Source: Acidobacteriaceae bacterium (lineage in GTDB: Bacteria > Acidobacteriota > Terriglobia > Terriglobales > Acidobacteriaceae). From it: a DNA stretch of 64,000 nucleotides. The DNA is taken from the NCBI GenBank assembly GCA_003138515.1, contig PLGG01000058.1, positions 23,406 through 87,405 of the forward strand, written 5' to 3'. The position numbers and the translations under genes are program-made. The notes below the pieces were generated by a model. It did not search any database. It was not told the origin of the DNA and saw only the letters and a program-made list of their open reading frames with translations. This document shows positions 1 to 10,860 of the stretch, piece by piece (the first letter of the stretch is position 1; the number at the start of each line of letters is the position of its first letter).

Positions 1-1434
1 TGGACGCGCGACATGGTGCAGACAGCGACGGCACTGCTGGCGTGCGGACGGGCGGAGACGGCGCGGCGCGCGCTGGTGTACCTGGCATGCACGCAGCAGG
101 TGGACGGAGGGTTTGCGCAGAATTTCTGGATCGACGGAACGCCGTACTGGAGCGGCAAGCAACTGGACGAAGTGGCGTTTCCGGTGATTCTGGCGTGGCG
201 GCTGTGGAAGGCGGGCGGGCTGGGCGAGCTGCACATGTTTCCGTTTGTGGAGCGGGCGGCGGGGTTTCTGGTGCGTCATGCGCCGATCACGCACCAGGAG
301 CGCTGGGAGGAGAATGCGGGGTATTCGCCGTCGACGCTGGCGGCGGTGATCGGCGGGCTGATTTGCGCGGCGGAGATAGCGCGGGCGCATGAGTCGGATG
401 AGCTGGGCGAGTTTCTGGAGGAGTTTGCCGACTGGATTGAAGGGCACCTCGAAGATTGGACGGTGACGAACAACGGCGTGCTCGACAAGGATGTGAAGCG
501 GCACTACATGCGGATCAGGCCGCCGGAGTGCGGCGAGGCGTACGCGCACGAGAGCTGCGGGAAGGAGACGATTCACCTCCAGAACCGGCCGCCGGGAACG
601 AGGACGGAGTTTGAAGCGCGCGAGATTATCGATGCGGGGTTCCTGGAGCTGGTGAGGTACGGCGTGCGGCGGGCGGACGATCCACTGATTGCGGATTCGC
701 TGAAGGTGGTGGACGCGGTGCTGCAACGCGAGTTGCCACAGGGGCCCGGATGGTTGCGCTACAACTTTGACGGCTACGGGCAGCGGCCGGATGGAGGGCC
801 GTATGAGGGATGGGGGCAGGGACGCGTGTGGCCGATGCTGACAGGCGAACGAGCACACCGCGAACTGGCGGCAGGGAACGACATCAGTGCGCTGATCAAG
901 ACGTATGAGCAATTCGCGAGCTGCGGGCAGTTGTTGCCGGAGCAGGTGTGGGACGAGGACGACAGGCCGGAGCGGAGCTTGAAGAAGGGTAAGCCGGCGG
1001 GGTCGGCGGTGCCGCTGGTGTGGGCTCATGCGGAGTATTTGAAACTGTTGCGCTCGGCTGTGGACGGCAAGGTGTTCGACCGCATCGATCCGGTGTTTGA
1101 CCGGTACTGCGAGCAGGAGGGGCGGAAGAAATGCCGGCGGGGCGTGGAGATCTATAGCCACATGCGGCCGATCCAGCGGATGGATGCGGGAAGCACGCTG
1201 CGGATTCTGGACGAAGGGCTGTTTGAAGTGACGTGGAGCGACGATGGGTGGAAGACGGTGAACAGGACCATGAGCCGGGGATTGGGCAGCGCGGGATTCA
1301 GCGCCGATGTGAGGCCCGCGGACGGAAGCACAGAGCTGGAGTGGACGATGCGCTGGACGGAATCGGACACCTGGCTTGGATACAATGTGAAGGTCAAGAT
1401 TGTGTCAGAGAAGGTGGAAGCGCCTTCAACGTGA
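1..1434 (+). CDS. Glycoside hydrolase family 15 glucoamylase-like protein, C-terminal part (5' truncated by window edge)
   Basis: Frame open from base 1 ([16 protein letters not shown]...); GH15-like motifs such as [37 protein letters not shown] and [15 protein letters not shown]. Confidence 0.85.
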   Translation, partial: WTRDMVQTATALLACGRAETARRALVYLACTQQVDGGFAQNFWIDGTPYWSGKQLDEVAFPVILAWRLWKAGGLGELHMFPFVERAAGFLVRHAPITHQERWEENAGYSPSTLAAVIGGLICAAEIARAHESDELGEFLEEFADWIEGHLEDWTVTNNGVLDKDVKRHYMRIRPPECGEAYAHESCGKETIHLQNRPPGTRTEFEAREIIDAGFLELVRYGVRRADDPLIADSLKVVDAVLQRELPQGPGWLRYNFDGYGQRPDGGPYEGWGQGRVWPMLTGERAHRELAAGNDISALIKTYEQFASCGQLLPEQVWDEDDRPERSLKKGKPAGSAVPLVWAHAEYLKLLRSAVDGKVFDRIDPVFDRYCEQEGRKKCRRGVEIYSHMRPIQRMDAGSTLRILDEGLFEVTWSDDGWKTVNRTMSRGLGSAGFSADVRPADGSTELEWTMRWTESDTWLGYNVKVKIVSEKVEAPST

Positions 1435-1483
1435 TTCAGCAAGTGCGTTGGGCACTTCAGGGAAAGGAACTTCAGGAAAAATT

Positions 1484-3487
1484 ATGGCTTCCAGCATTGC
1501 GTCACTCTCACTCGACCAGCTTTCGATCGATACATTGCGTTTGCTCGCCCTGGACACGGTAGAAAAGGCCAAGAGCGGCCATCCGGGGGCGCCGCTGGGC
1601 TGCGCGCCCATCTCTTATCTGCTGTTTCACAAGATTATGAAGCACAATCCGGCGCATTCAAAGTGGGCTGACAGGGACCGGTTTGTGCTGTCGAACGGAC
1701 ACGCGTCGGCGCTGCTTTACGGAACGCTGTTTCTCACCGGGTACAAGCTGACGCTGGATGATTTGAAGGGCTTTCGGCAGTGGGGATCGATCACGCCGGG
1801 TCATCCGGAGTACGGATTGACCGACGGCGTGGAGGCGACGACGGGGCCGCTGGGGCAGGGATTTGGGATGGCGGTGGGTATGGCCATCGCGGAGAGGCAC
1901 TTGGCGGCGACGTACAACCGCTCCGGATTCAATGTGGTGGACCATCACACGTTCGCGCTCTGCGGCGACGGCGATCTGATGGAGGGCCTTTCGCACGAGG
2001 CGGCCTCGCTGGCCGGGACGCTGGGGCTGGGAAAGCTGATTGTGCTCTATGACGACAATTTGATTTCGCTGGACGGTCCCACGAATTGGAGCTTTACGGA
2101 GAATGTGTACAAGCGCTTCGAGGCCTACAACTGGCACGTGCAGCGGGTGATAGACGGCAACGATCTGGACGGAATTGAAGCGGCGATTACGGCGGCGAAG
2201 GAGGAGACGGGCAGACCTTCGCTGATCGCGGTACGGACAGTGATCGGGTACGGCAGCCCGAAAGCGGGGACGAACAAGGTGCACGGGGAGGCGATGGGCC
2301 CTGCGGATACGGCGGCGACGAAGAAGTTCTTCGGCTTCCCGGAGGACCAGAGCTTCTATGTGCCGGAGGACGCGCTGGCCAATTGGCGCGAGGCGGTGAA
2401 GCGCGGCGCGGGCCAGGAGGTGGAGTGGAACAAGCTGTTTGCCGGCTACAAGGCGGAGTTTCCCGAACTGGCGGCGGAGTTCGAGCGCACGCAGGCGGGC
2501 AAGCTGAAGGCCGACTGGGAGAAGGTGATTCCCAGCTTCCCTGTGGACAAGCCGGTGGCCACGCGCAACGCGGGCCAGGTGGTGATGAACGCGATCTACG
2601 ACAGTGTGCCGGAGTTGTTCGGCGGGGCGGCGGATCTGACGGCGTCGACGAAGACGATCTTCAAGGCGAGCAAGCACTTTGCCGAAGATCCGGCGGGGCG
2701 CAATGTGTTTTTCGGCGTGCGCGAGCTGGGCATGTGCGCAGCGGTGAATGGAATGGCGGTTCACGGCGGATTGCGGCCATTCGGGTCTACATTTTTTGTC
2801 TTTTCTGACTACGCCAAACCTGCGCTGCGGATTGCTGCCATCATGGAAGCTCCGTCGCTGTTCGTCTTCACGCACGACTCGGTCGGGGTGGGCGAGGATG
2901 GACCGACACACGAGCCGATCGAGCACCTGATGGCGCTACGCGCGGTGCCGCACATGACGGACTTTCGCCCGGCCGATGCGAATGAAACAGCGGCGGTGTG
3001 GCGGCTGGCGCTGGAGCGTAAAAGGCCATGCTTCTTTGCACTGACACGGCAAGACGTGCCGGTGATCGATGCGGCCACACACGATGTGTTTGCGGGCGTA
3101 AGCAAGGGGGCGTACGTGCTCGAAAACGCGGCGAATCCGCAGGTCGTGATCATCGGGACCGGTTCAGAAGTTCAACTGGCGCTGGGCGCGGCCAAGCTGC
3201 TTGCGGCGGAGGGAATCAGGGCGCGCGTGGTGAGCTTCCCGAGCTGGAGGATTTTCGAGGAGCAATCGGCCGCATACAAGTCGAGCGTGCTGCCTGCAAA
3301 CGTGCCCAAGCTGGCGGTTGAAGCGGGCGCAACGCTGGGGTGGTGGAAGTATGTTGGCACTGACGGCGACGTCGTTGGGCTGGACCGATTTGGCGCCTCT
3401 GCGCCGGGGCCGGTAGTGATGAAGGAATTGGGATTCACTGCGGAGAATGTGGCGGGAAGAGCGAAAGCTCTTCTCAAGCGGGGTTAG
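1484..3487 (+). CDS. tkt: Transketolase
   Basis: [87 protein letters not shown] at 1484 preferred over upstream 1400. Confidence 0.95.
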   Translation: MASSIASLSLDQLSIDTLRLLALDTVEKAKSGHPGAPLGCAPISYLLFHKIMKHNPAHSKWADRDRFVLSNGHASALLYGTLFLTGYKLTLDDLKGFRQWGSITPGHPEYGLTDGVEATTGPLGQGFGMAVGMAIAERHLAATYNRSGFNVVDHHTFALCGDGDLMEGLSHEAASLAGTLGLGKLIVLYDDNLISLDGPTNWSFTENVYKRFEAYNWHVQRVIDGNDLDGIEAAITAAKEETGRPSLIAVRTVIGYGSPKAGTNKVHGEAMGPADTAATKKFFGFPEDQSFYVPEDALANWREAVKRGAGQEVEWNKLFAGYKAEFPELAAEFERTQAGKLKADWEKVIPSFPVDKPVATRNAGQVVMNAIYDSVPELFGGAADLTASTKTIFKASKHFAEDPAGRNVFFGVRELGMCAAVNGMAVHGGLRPFGSTFFVFSDYAKPALRIAAIMEAPSLFVFTHDSVGVGEDGPTHEPIEHLMALRAVPHMTDFRPADANETAAVWRLALERKRPCFFALTRQDVPVIDAATHDVFAGVSKGAYVLENAANPQVVIIGTGSEVQLALGAAKLLAAEGIRARVVSFPSWRIFEEQSAAYKSSVLPANVPKLAVEAGATLGWWKYVGTDGDVVGLDRFGASAPGPVVMKELGFTAENVAGRAKALLKRG

Positions 3488-3573
3488 CGGAGCTAGCGGC
3501 GTTAGCGGAGCCAAATAAACCGCCTTGAGATTCTCCTAACTCCGCTAACTCCGCCGACACCGCTAACTCCGCT
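3477..3573. repeat. Long imperfect inverted repeat built from ~9-10 nt gttagcgga(g) units, between tkt and rpiB
   Basis: Left arm agcggggttagcggagctagcggcgttagcggag; right arm ctaactccgctaactccgccgacaccgctaactccgct is its imperfect reverse complement; loop contains aaataaaccgccttgagattc. Confidence 0.8.
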
Positions 3574-3588
3574 ATTGAAAGGACGATC

Positions 3589-4047
3589 TTGAAATTAGTT
3601 ATCGCGTCGGATCATGCGGGATTTGCGTTGAAGGAAGAGGTGCGCGCGAATCTGTCGGCGGCAGGGCACGAGGTCATCGACCTGGGGGCGTTCAAGTGCG
3701 AACCCGAAGACGATTATCCCGACTTTGCGGAGAAGGTGGGCGAGGCGATCAAGGCGGGCGTGGCGCCACGGGGAGTTTTGATCTGCGGGTCGGGCGTGGG
3801 TGTGTGCGTGGCGGCGAACAAGATTCCAGGAATCCGTGCGGGGATTTGCCACGACACTTATTCGGCGCACCAGGGCGTGGAGCACGACGACATGAACGTG
3901 CTGGTCCTGGGCGCGCGGATCATCGGATCGGCGCTGGCGTTCGAGCTGGCGCACGCGTTCGTCGGCGCAAAGTTTCAGGCCCAGGAAGGGCGCTTTGAAC
4001 GGCGGTTCAAGAAGGTGCTCGCCATCGAGGCCAAGTGCTGCCGCTGA
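3589..4047 (+). CDS. rpiB: Ribose 5-phosphate isomerase B
   Basis: MKLVIASDHAGFALKEEV, LICGSGVGVCVAANKIPGIRAGICHDTYSAHQGVEHDDMNVLVLGARIIG; TTG start. Confidence 0.92.
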   Translation: MKLVIASDHAGFALKEEVRANLSAAGHEVIDLGAFKCEPEDDYPDFAEKVGEAIKAGVAPRGVLICGSGVGVCVAANKIPGIRAGICHDTYSAHQGVEHDDMNVLVLGARIIGSALAFELAHAFVGAKFQAQEGRFERRFKKVLAIEAKCCR

Positions 4048-4257
4048 GGTGGTTCCTCTAACCCGAAGTTGCGACACGACAGGATTTCTGGCTTCTGGGT
4101 TTTCATCGCACTGCGATCGAAATGATTTCAGATGCGGGGTACATTGACGTGTTCGCGGATCGAGATTGACTCGTTTCTCCGGACGCTGCAAAGGGCATAC
4201 CATTTTCCCCTTCGATTTGTTGAATAAGAACGCGCGCAGCGCGGGAAAGAGTCGCCG

Positions 4258-4869
4258 ATGCTCCCCTTCGACGTGATCCTGTTCGATGTGGGCGGTGTGC
4301 TGCTGACCAATGGATGGGACCACGCCGAGCGCGCGGCCGCGGTGGAGCGCTTCGGGCTGGACGCGGCGGCATTCGAGGCCAGGCACCTTGCTGCTTACGA
4401 TGCATGGGAGCGGAGCGCGATCACGGGCAAGGCCTACCTGAACGAGACTGTTTTTTATGAGCCGCGCGGGTTTTCCCGCGGCGATTTTTTTTCCTTCATG
4501 CTGGCGCAGTCGAAGCTGCTGCCGGACGGGGCGCTTGAAATCCTGAAGGAGCTTTCCGCATCGAACCGCTATTTGCTGGGCGCGCTGAACAATGAAGCGC
4601 GGGAGACGAACGATTTTCGCTTTGGCAAATTCGAACTGCGCCGGTATTTCAAGGTGGCGCTGAGCTCGTGTTACGTGGGCCTGCGCAAGCCGGAGCCGGC
4701 GATGTACCGGCGGGCGCTGGACATTCTCGGCTCCGCACCCGAACGGACGCTGTTCATTGACGACCGGCAGGAGAATGTAGACGGCGCGGTGGAAGCGCGG
4801 ATCAAGGCGATTCGGTTTACGGGCGCGGAAGCGTTGAGAGGCGAGTTGGAGAAGCTGGGAGTCCTGTAG
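4258..4869 (+). CDS. HAD-superfamily hydrolase (subfamily IA-like)
   Basis: MLPFDVILFDVGGVLLTNGWD..., LRKPEPAMYRRALDILG, LFIDDRQENVDGA. Confidence 0.85.
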   Translation: MLPFDVILFDVGGVLLTNGWDHAERAAAVERFGLDAAAFEARHLAAYDAWERSAITGKAYLNETVFYEPRGFSRGDFFSFMLAQSKLLPDGALEILKELSASNRYLLGALNNEARETNDFRFGKFELRRYFKVALSSCYVGLRKPEPAMYRRALDILGSAPERTLFIDDRQENVDGAVEARIKAIRFTGAEALRGELEKLGVL

Positions 4870-4902
4870 ATTCATCGACTGAATGATCGTGGTTCGTGCT
4901 TT

Positions 4903-4942
4903 CCCACCCTTGGCGCAAAGACAAAGACGCGCCAAGGATGGG
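4903..4942. repeat. REP-like hairpin
   Basis: CCTTGGCGC (4908-4916) pairs perfectly with GCGCCAAGG (4929-4937), extended by ccca/tggg. Confidence 0.6.
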
Positions 4943-5136
4943 GCACCCACTTCTCGAATGTGCTCCAAGCTCAGTCGCATGAAGATTCTTGGGCGCACCC
5001 TCAGATTTTTGTGCTAGTTCTGTGCTATACCGTCAGGGGCAATTCTGTTTGCTGCGGAGTGACTTCCGAATAGGCGACCAACCGCCCAGAGCTAGAACGA
5101 TCGGGCGTATTATTAGTTCATACGCAGAGCACGAAC

Positions 5137-5421
5137 ATGTCTAGATTGTGGTTATTTCTAGCCGGAGCACTCGGCCCCTTCCCGATCTGGGTGGCCATTT
5201 ACCTAGCTGCGCGACAGAACACATTTACGCTAGATTCGATGTTCCGCATTCTGCGGGTTTGGCGGTGGATCACGTGGATTGCAGGAGTCGTATTGTGGCT
5301 ACTTTTTCTTTTGCCCCCTCACATTCGCTGGCAATACGGCGCTTGTGTGAGCACGTTTTCCCTCGGCCTTTCCTTTCCTGAGTCCTGGCTAAAGGCACGC
5401 GTCAGCCCAGCTCCCCGATAA
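5137..5421 (+). CDS. Small hypothetical membrane protein
   Basis: ORF with hydrophobic segments (LWLFLAGALGPFPIWVAIYLA; ITWIAGVVLWLLFLLPP). Confidence 0.4.
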   Translation: MSRLWLFLAGALGPFPIWVAIYLAARQNTFTLDSMFRILRVWRWITWIAGVVLWLLFLLPPHIRWQYGACVSTFSLGLSFPESWLKARVSPAPR

Positions 5422-5706
5422 ACGGCTATGCTCCAGTAGGAATTTCGTTAACAGTCTGCTCAGCCTACGCAAAGGATCATGCTGGTCGACTTTGTCGGAA
5501 GAACTTGTGCTAATTTGTGCTAGTCATGCAATCATTTGGGCTGTCTTGGCTATTTGGGCTATTTTAGAATCAATAGCTTATTTGTTTTCAATTCATGCTG
5601 ACGTGGGGCACCCACAAGTCAGCGAATCAGCAAGTGAGCGGGTCAGCGAGCTTCGTAACTCTTTTCGCCGATGCGTGTCTAATCCAGTGGGGAGTTCGAA
5701 ATTCAC

Positions 5707-6468
5707 GTGCGTCGATTGAATCTGTTCCCGCTTGCGGGAATTCTTTTCTCGGTTTTGGTTCTGAATGTCGCGGCGGTTGACGCCGCAGCGCAGTCCGGCG
5801 ACTTCGAAATCGCGCAGCACGGTCAAGCGGTCGGCTCGGCCAGCTTCCAATTCGCTGCGACGAAGGATGGATACGATTCGACGTCGCTGGTGAAGGTGGC
5901 CATGCAGGAGCTGGACTACGCGCTCTCAAAGAACGAGGAGCTCGGCGCGGCCAATCAACTGAAACACGTGATGTTGAGCGCTACGGTGAACGGGGAGGCG
6001 GTGAGCGTGGTGGCGGCGCCCGATTCAGCGCAGTTTCTCTTGAATATCTCAGCGAACGGCAAGAGCTCGACGACGCGGCTGGCCCCGCACCCCGGCGCAG
6101 TGTTTCTGCCGGACTTCGACGCGGGTGCGCTGGAGACGCTGCTGGCGCTTGCAGTGACCCAGAATAATCGCGACCTTTGGGCGATTTTGCCGAAGGGGGC
6201 CGGGTCCATTGAGCCGGTGCAACTGGCTACCTATCCGGATCAGGAGGGCACGCTCGACGGAAAGGCCGTCACGGTGCACCACCTGGTGGCCACAATCGCC
6301 GGGGCAAACACTGAGTTGTTTTCCGGGCCGGAGAATCAACTGCTGCAGGCGGAACTGCCGCAGGAGGGGTTTGCGCTGGTCAGGAAGGGTTTCGTGCTGA
6401 GCCCCGCGGCCAAACCGATTGCGCCGACTGGCGATTCGGGGGCCGTTCCGGCAGCGCCGGCAAATTGA
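5707..6468 (+). CDS. Hypothetical exported protein
   Basis: Signal-peptide-like N-terminus MRRLNLFPLAGILFSVLVLNVAAVDAAAQ; continuous 253-aa ORF. Confidence 0.6.
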   Translation: MRRLNLFPLAGILFSVLVLNVAAVDAAAQSGDFEIAQHGQAVGSASFQFAATKDGYDSTSLVKVAMQELDYALSKNEELGAANQLKHVMLSATVNGEAVSVVAAPDSAQFLLNISANGKSSTTRLAPHPGAVFLPDFDAGALETLLALAVTQNNRDLWAILPKGAGSIEPVQLATYPDQEGTLDGKAVTVHHLVATIAGANTELFSGPENQLLQAELPQEGFALVRKGFVLSPAAKPIAPTGDSGAVPAAPAN

Positions 6469-6610
6469 GACCGGTCAGGCCGGGCCGGTAAACCCGAAAG
6501 AGCGCCTGGCGCGTCTAATTATCAGACAAATCCGAATCCGCGAAGGCACTCGGAGAAAGCTGCGGATCGACGTAGACTGGAGAAGCTCTCGATTGTCCGC
6601 ACTCCTTCCT

Positions 6611-8026
6611 ATGTGCCGCTCCGCATTCGCGGCGTTTGCGCTGGCTGTGCTTGCGATGGCCGGCGTTGAAAGCGCCCAGGCAACGCAACAGGCCAAGACG
6701 CAGCAGAGGCCTGGCGCGGTGACTGGCTCACGGACGGCGAAGCGCCCGGCGCTCAATCGCAGCGAGCGGGTCTCGCGCGGCGCGCATCAGACCCCGCTCA
6801 TCCATTCAAATGCTCATCCCGGCAGCCGTGCGAACTTGAGCGCGACGGGTAGTAAGCGCACTCCAGATGAGGTAGGGCGCGCGGCGGGGCTCGCGATCCG
6901 GCGGCAACTTGCACGAGGGCAGATGGAACGTGACGCCGCTTCGGCTCGCGCAGGGCGTGCACGCAACGCTCGGCGGCCGAGGCTGGAGCGAATCGCACTT
7001 CGATCGACGGAGAGCAGCGCCCGGCGGGAGTCCGAACCGGATGAGGCGCGGACGGCCGAACCGGTTCCAGACACAAGACAGCCGGAGACCGTCGAGAATG
7101 CGCCGGATGGGGACCAGGCCGCGGTATCACGGCCGATGGATGAGGCGCGCGAACGAAAGCCGGTAGCAAGCGCCACTGAAGAGAAGGAGAGCGCGGACGG
7201 TTCGGACACGGTGCCGGCGCCGGTTAGACGGATAGCGCCGAGCGACGGCGGAGCAGAAAACAGAGCGGCAGAGAGAAACAACGATGCGGCGGCGCAGGCC
7301 GGCGATGAGACCAGCGCGACAACGCCGATCGAAACCGGAGAGGAAGCGGGGTTCGCGGGAGCGAAAACGAGGGGCGCTATCGCTTCGCTAGTAATGCCGA
7401 GGCACGGAATGCCGGCGTCGCTGCGCGGGTCGCTCGCATCACTCCAGCGGCAAAACGATCGGCTCGATGCGGAGGGGCTGGAGCGGATTGAGAACGAAGC
7501 CGATCTGGCGGCGCGCATCGCCGACAAGCTGCTTGTGCCGATTCCGGCGTCGAGTGCGCTAGCGGTGAACGCGGAGCTCGAGGAGAATCACCGTTATTGC
7601 CGGCCTTGGACGGCGAAGTTCCTGGCCGATCTGGCGCGGGCGCATGAGGCGGCGTTTCATCGGTCGATCAAAGTCAGCTCGGCAGTGCGGACCGTGGAGT
7701 ACCAGAAGCGGCTGATGGAGACCAACGGCAATGCGGCTCCGGCCGAGGGCGATCTGGTCAGTCCGCATCTGACGGGCGCGACAATCGACATCGCCAAGAA
7801 AGGCCTGACCCGGGCGGAAATGGCCTGGATGCGGAAGCAACTGGCGGGACTCGAGGCGGCCGGGAAGATCGATGTGGAAGAGGAATTCAAGCAGGCGTGT
7901 TTCCACATTACTGTGTACAAGAACTATGCGGCGGTGAAGGCCGGTCCGGCGACCCCTTCGAAGCCCGCGACGCATAGCACCCCGCGGCAGACGGCCGCAC
8001 AGGCTGACGAGGCGCAGGGAACGTAG
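6611..8026 (+). CDS. DUF5715-like exported protein (M15-peptidase-like C-terminal domain)
   Basis: Internal ATG gives signal peptide MCRSAFAAFALAVLAMAGVESAQA; C-terminus KVSSAVRTVEYQKRLMETNGNAAPAEGDLVSPHLTGATIDIAKKGL...CFHITVYKNY. Confidence 0.7.
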   Translation: MCRSAFAAFALAVLAMAGVESAQATQQAKTQQRPGAVTGSRTAKRPALNRSERVSRGAHQTPLIHSNAHPGSRANLSATGSKRTPDEVGRAAGLAIRRQLARGQMERDAASARAGRARNARRPRLERIALRSTESSARRESEPDEARTAEPVPDTRQPETVENAPDGDQAAVSRPMDEARERKPVASATEEKESADGSDTVPAPVRRIAPSDGGAENRAAERNNDAAAQAGDETSATTPIETGEEAGFAGAKTRGAIASLVMPRHGMPASLRGSLASLQRQNDRLDAEGLERIENEADLAARIADKLLVPIPASSALAVNAELEENHRYCRPWTAKFLADLARAHEAAFHRSIKVSSAVRTVEYQKRLMETNGNAAPAEGDLVSPHLTGATIDIAKKGLTRAEMAWMRKQLAGLEAAGKIDVEEEFKQACFHITVYKNYAAVKAGPATPSKPATHSTPRQTAAQADEAQGT

Positions 8027-8254
8027 AGCGGAAACGGCGCCTGGCCGCGCCAACCACCACCAGAAAATTCATTCGATTGCGGATGCCCGCCCAGAGTACA
8101 ATCGCGGGCAAATGCAAGTTGCTCCACAAAGGCGAGATGGAATTTCCGTGACCGATCGCGTGTGCGAGATGGCTGGGGCCACTCGCAAGGCGGATGGTAT
8201 GCGCCAGAGAGCATTTTCGCAGGAATTCCAAGTTTGCATCCGAAAGGCGAAATC

Positions 8255-9025
8255 ATGAGCGATATGGGAGTTCAACCTGTGGCCGAAGCGGCGCCAGGGG
8301 GCGGTGGATTGACGCAATGGCAGCGCGTGACGAACACGTTTGCGGCGCCATCGAAGACGTTTGAAGACATCAAGCACGGGAACAGGAGTTGGTGGCTGCC
8401 GCTGATCATTGGCGCATTGTTTACCTACATTCTGTTCGGCGCCATTGTTCAGAAGATCGGGATCCAACAGGCGATAGACAATCAGGTCCGGATGGATCCG
8501 AAATCGCAGGAACGGATGGCGGAGGCAAATCCGCAGCAGCGCGAGATGGGCAACAAGATCGCGCTTTATGCCACGGAGGGAGCATTTATTGGCGGGCCTG
8601 TAATTGCGATGGGGGTTGTAGCAGTTATGTCGCTCGTGCTGATGGCGACGATCAACTTTGGGTTTGGGGGCAGGGCGAAGTTCAGCGAAATCTTTGCCGT
8701 TAGTTACTACGCATGGCTACCGGAGATTTTCAGGGCGATTCTGGGGACAATTGTGATTTATTCGGGGATGGCGCCGGAGTCCTTCAACATCAAAAACTTT
8801 GCCCCGACGAATCTGGGCGCATTCCTCGATCCGGTAGAGACGAACAAGGCGCTGTACACGCTGGCGACCTGGTTGGACGCGGTGACTATCTGGAGACTGG
8901 TATTGCTTGGCATGGGCATCGCCATCGTAGCCGGCACGAAGCGCAGCTCGGGCTACATTGCGGTGTTTGGATGGTGGGTGCTGATGCTGCTGATCGCCGT
9001 GGGCTGGGCCGCGGTGATGGGATGA
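8255..9025 (+). CDS. YIP1-family-like integral membrane protein
   Basis: MSDMGVQPVAEAAPGGGGLTQWQRVTNTFAAPSKTFEDIKHGNRSWWLPLIIGALFTYILF plus several predicted TM segments. Confidence 0.65.
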   Translation: MSDMGVQPVAEAAPGGGGLTQWQRVTNTFAAPSKTFEDIKHGNRSWWLPLIIGALFTYILFGAIVQKIGIQQAIDNQVRMDPKSQERMAEANPQQREMGNKIALYATEGAFIGGPVIAMGVVAVMSLVLMATINFGFGGRAKFSEIFAVSYYAWLPEIFRAILGTIVIYSGMAPESFNIKNFAPTNLGAFLDPVETNKALYTLATWLDAVTIWRLVLLGMGIAIVAGTKRSSGYIAVFGWWVLMLLIAVGWAAVMG

Positions 9026-9052
9026 TTCCGGCTTCGTTTTGAAGGCCAAGTT

Positions 9053-9078
9053 GCGCGGGTTCGAGCGAGAACCCGCGC
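9053..9078. terminator. Perfect 10-bp GC-rich hairpin (possible terminator, no U-tract)
   Basis: GCGCGGGTTC (9053-9062), loop gagcga, GAACCCGCGC (9069-9078). Confidence 0.5.
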
Positions 9079-9188
9079 TGCTACAATCGAGTAGGCTGCT
9101 AAGGCAACATGTACGCGCGTGATGAGCGGGTCAAGAGAGACTCAACGCGCGCTTGCACGAGCCGAGCAGTGCACGAGCCGCCGAAGCG

Positions 9189-10667
9189 ATGACCCTCCGC
9201 CTTTTCAATACCCTAACGGGACAACTTGATCCGCTGGAGCCTGCCGATGGCAAGGCGCTGCGGATGTACGCCTGCGGGCCGACGGTCTACGACTACGGCC
9301 ACATCGGGAACTTCCGCACGTTTTTGCAGGTCGACGTTCTTCGCCGCTTCCTTCTGCTCAGCGGGATGCGAGTGCGTCACGTGATGAACATTACCGACGT
9401 GGACGACAAGATCATCCGCAACTCTCTCGAGGCGGGAATTCCCATCGGCGAGTACACGGCGCGTTACGTGAAGGCGTTTTTCGAAGACATGGAAGCGCTG
9501 AGGATCCAGCGGCCGGAGGAGATTGCGCGCGCGACGGAAAATATTCCGCAGATGGTGGCGCTGGTAGAGAAGCTGGCCGCGGCGGGGGCGGCGTACAAAA
9601 CCGAAGACGGGTCGTGGTACTTCCGGCTGGCGGCGTTTCCGGAGTACGGCAAGTTGAGCAAAAAAGATTTGAGCGGCATGGAAGACGGCGCGCGCGTGGA
9701 CGTGGACGAATACGAGAAGGATTCGGCGCGCGACTTTGCGCTATGGAAGGCCGCCAAGCCGGGAGAGACTTCGTGGGAGACGGCGATCGGAAACGGGCGG
9801 CCGGGCTGGCACATCGAGTGCTCGGCGATGGCGATGGAGTATCTGGGCGAGAGCCTGGACCTGCACGCGGGCGGCGAAGACCTGATGTTTCCGCACCACG
9901 AAAACGAGATTGCGCAGAGCGAGACGGCGACGCACAAACAGTTCGCGCGGCACTGGATGCATGTGCGGTTTCTGCTGGTGGACGGGCGCAAGATGTCGAA
10001 GAGCGAGGGGAATTTCTACACGCCGCGCGATCTGCTGCTGAGGGGCTTTAAGGCGTCGGCGATCCGGCTGGCGTTGATTGCGGTTCCGTACCGAAGGCAG
10101 TTCAACTTCACCTTCGACAGCCTTACCGACGCGACGAACGCCATCGACCGGTTGCGGACGTTTCGGGCACGGCTGACTGCGGGCAATTTCGCAACGGGCG
10201 AGAACTCCGCCATACAGGAGGCCGCGAAGAAGACTGCAGGCGAGTTCAGAGACGCGCTGGACGACGATTTGAATACTGCCGAAGCACTGGCGCCGGTCTT
10301 TGAGCTGGTCCGCGCGGGAAATACCGCCATTGACCAGGGGCAGTTTTTTGCGGGGGACCGCGATGCGATTCTGCCGTTGCTCGAGGACTTCGACGCGGTG
10401 TTCGATGTGCTGGAGGACCGTGACGCAGAAGCGACGCGCCGCGCGCTCGAGTGGGCGAAGGAGACCGGCAGGATGGCGGATGTGGCGCCGGAACTGCTGG
10501 CCGCGCAGTCGTTGACCGATGAGGCGATCGAGACGCTCGTGGCGGAGCGCACCGCGGCCAAGAAGGCCCGCAACTTTGCCCGTGCCGACCAGATTCGCAA
10601 CGAGCTGGCGGAGAAGGGCGTGGTCATCGAGGACTCGAAGGATGGGGTGCGGTGGAAGCGGAAGTGA
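9189..10667 (+). CDS. cysS: Cysteine--tRNA ligase
   Basis: MTLRLFNTLTGQLDPLEPADGKALRMYACGPTVYDYGHIGNFRTF, GWHIECSAMAMEYLGESLDLHAGGEDLMFPHHENEIAQSE, KMSKSEGNF. Confidence 0.96.
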   Translation: MTLRLFNTLTGQLDPLEPADGKALRMYACGPTVYDYGHIGNFRTFLQVDVLRRFLLLSGMRVRHVMNITDVDDKIIRNSLEAGIPIGEYTARYVKAFFEDMEALRIQRPEEIARATENIPQMVALVEKLAAAGAAYKTEDGSWYFRLAAFPEYGKLSKKDLSGMEDGARVDVDEYEKDSARDFALWKAAKPGETSWETAIGNGRPGWHIECSAMAMEYLGESLDLHAGGEDLMFPHHENEIAQSETATHKQFARHWMHVRFLLVDGRKMSKSEGNFYTPRDLLLRGFKASAIRLALIAVPYRRQFNFTFDSLTDATNAIDRLRTFRARLTAGNFATGENSAIQEAAKKTAGEFRDALDDDLNTAEALAPVFELVRAGNTAIDQGQFFAGDRDAILPLLEDFDAVFDVLEDRDAEATRRALEWAKETGRMADVAPELLAAQSLTDEAIETLVAERTAAKKARNFARADQIRNELAEKGVVIEDSKDGVRWKRK

Positions 10668-10860
10668 GTGAAGCAGCTCTTAGCTGCTAGCTCCTAGCTG
10701 CTAGCCTCATCGTGCTGGGCCGCCGGACGCGCTCACCTGGGCTTCACAAAGATTTAAACGACCCCGTTGCACAACTGATGCAGCGCACTGCTGCGTGGGA
10801 TCGTATGATGAGTGCAGGTTTCAAAGCTGCAGGTTTCCCCGAAAGCCCCCAATCCAACAA

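Noticed and set aside
1658-2926. 422-aa minus-strand ORF antisense to tkt
   Set aside because: Arg/His-rich composition typical of antisense frames in GC-rich genes; sense frame is clear transketolase
3595-4998. 467-aa minus-strand ORF spanning rpiB and the HAD gene
   Set aside because: Antisense to two recognisable genes with low-information Arg/His-rich sequence
6814-7527. 237-aa minus ORF antisense to the DUF5715-like gene
   Set aside because: Ser/Arg-rich low-complexity antisense of an Ala/Glu/Arg-rich linker
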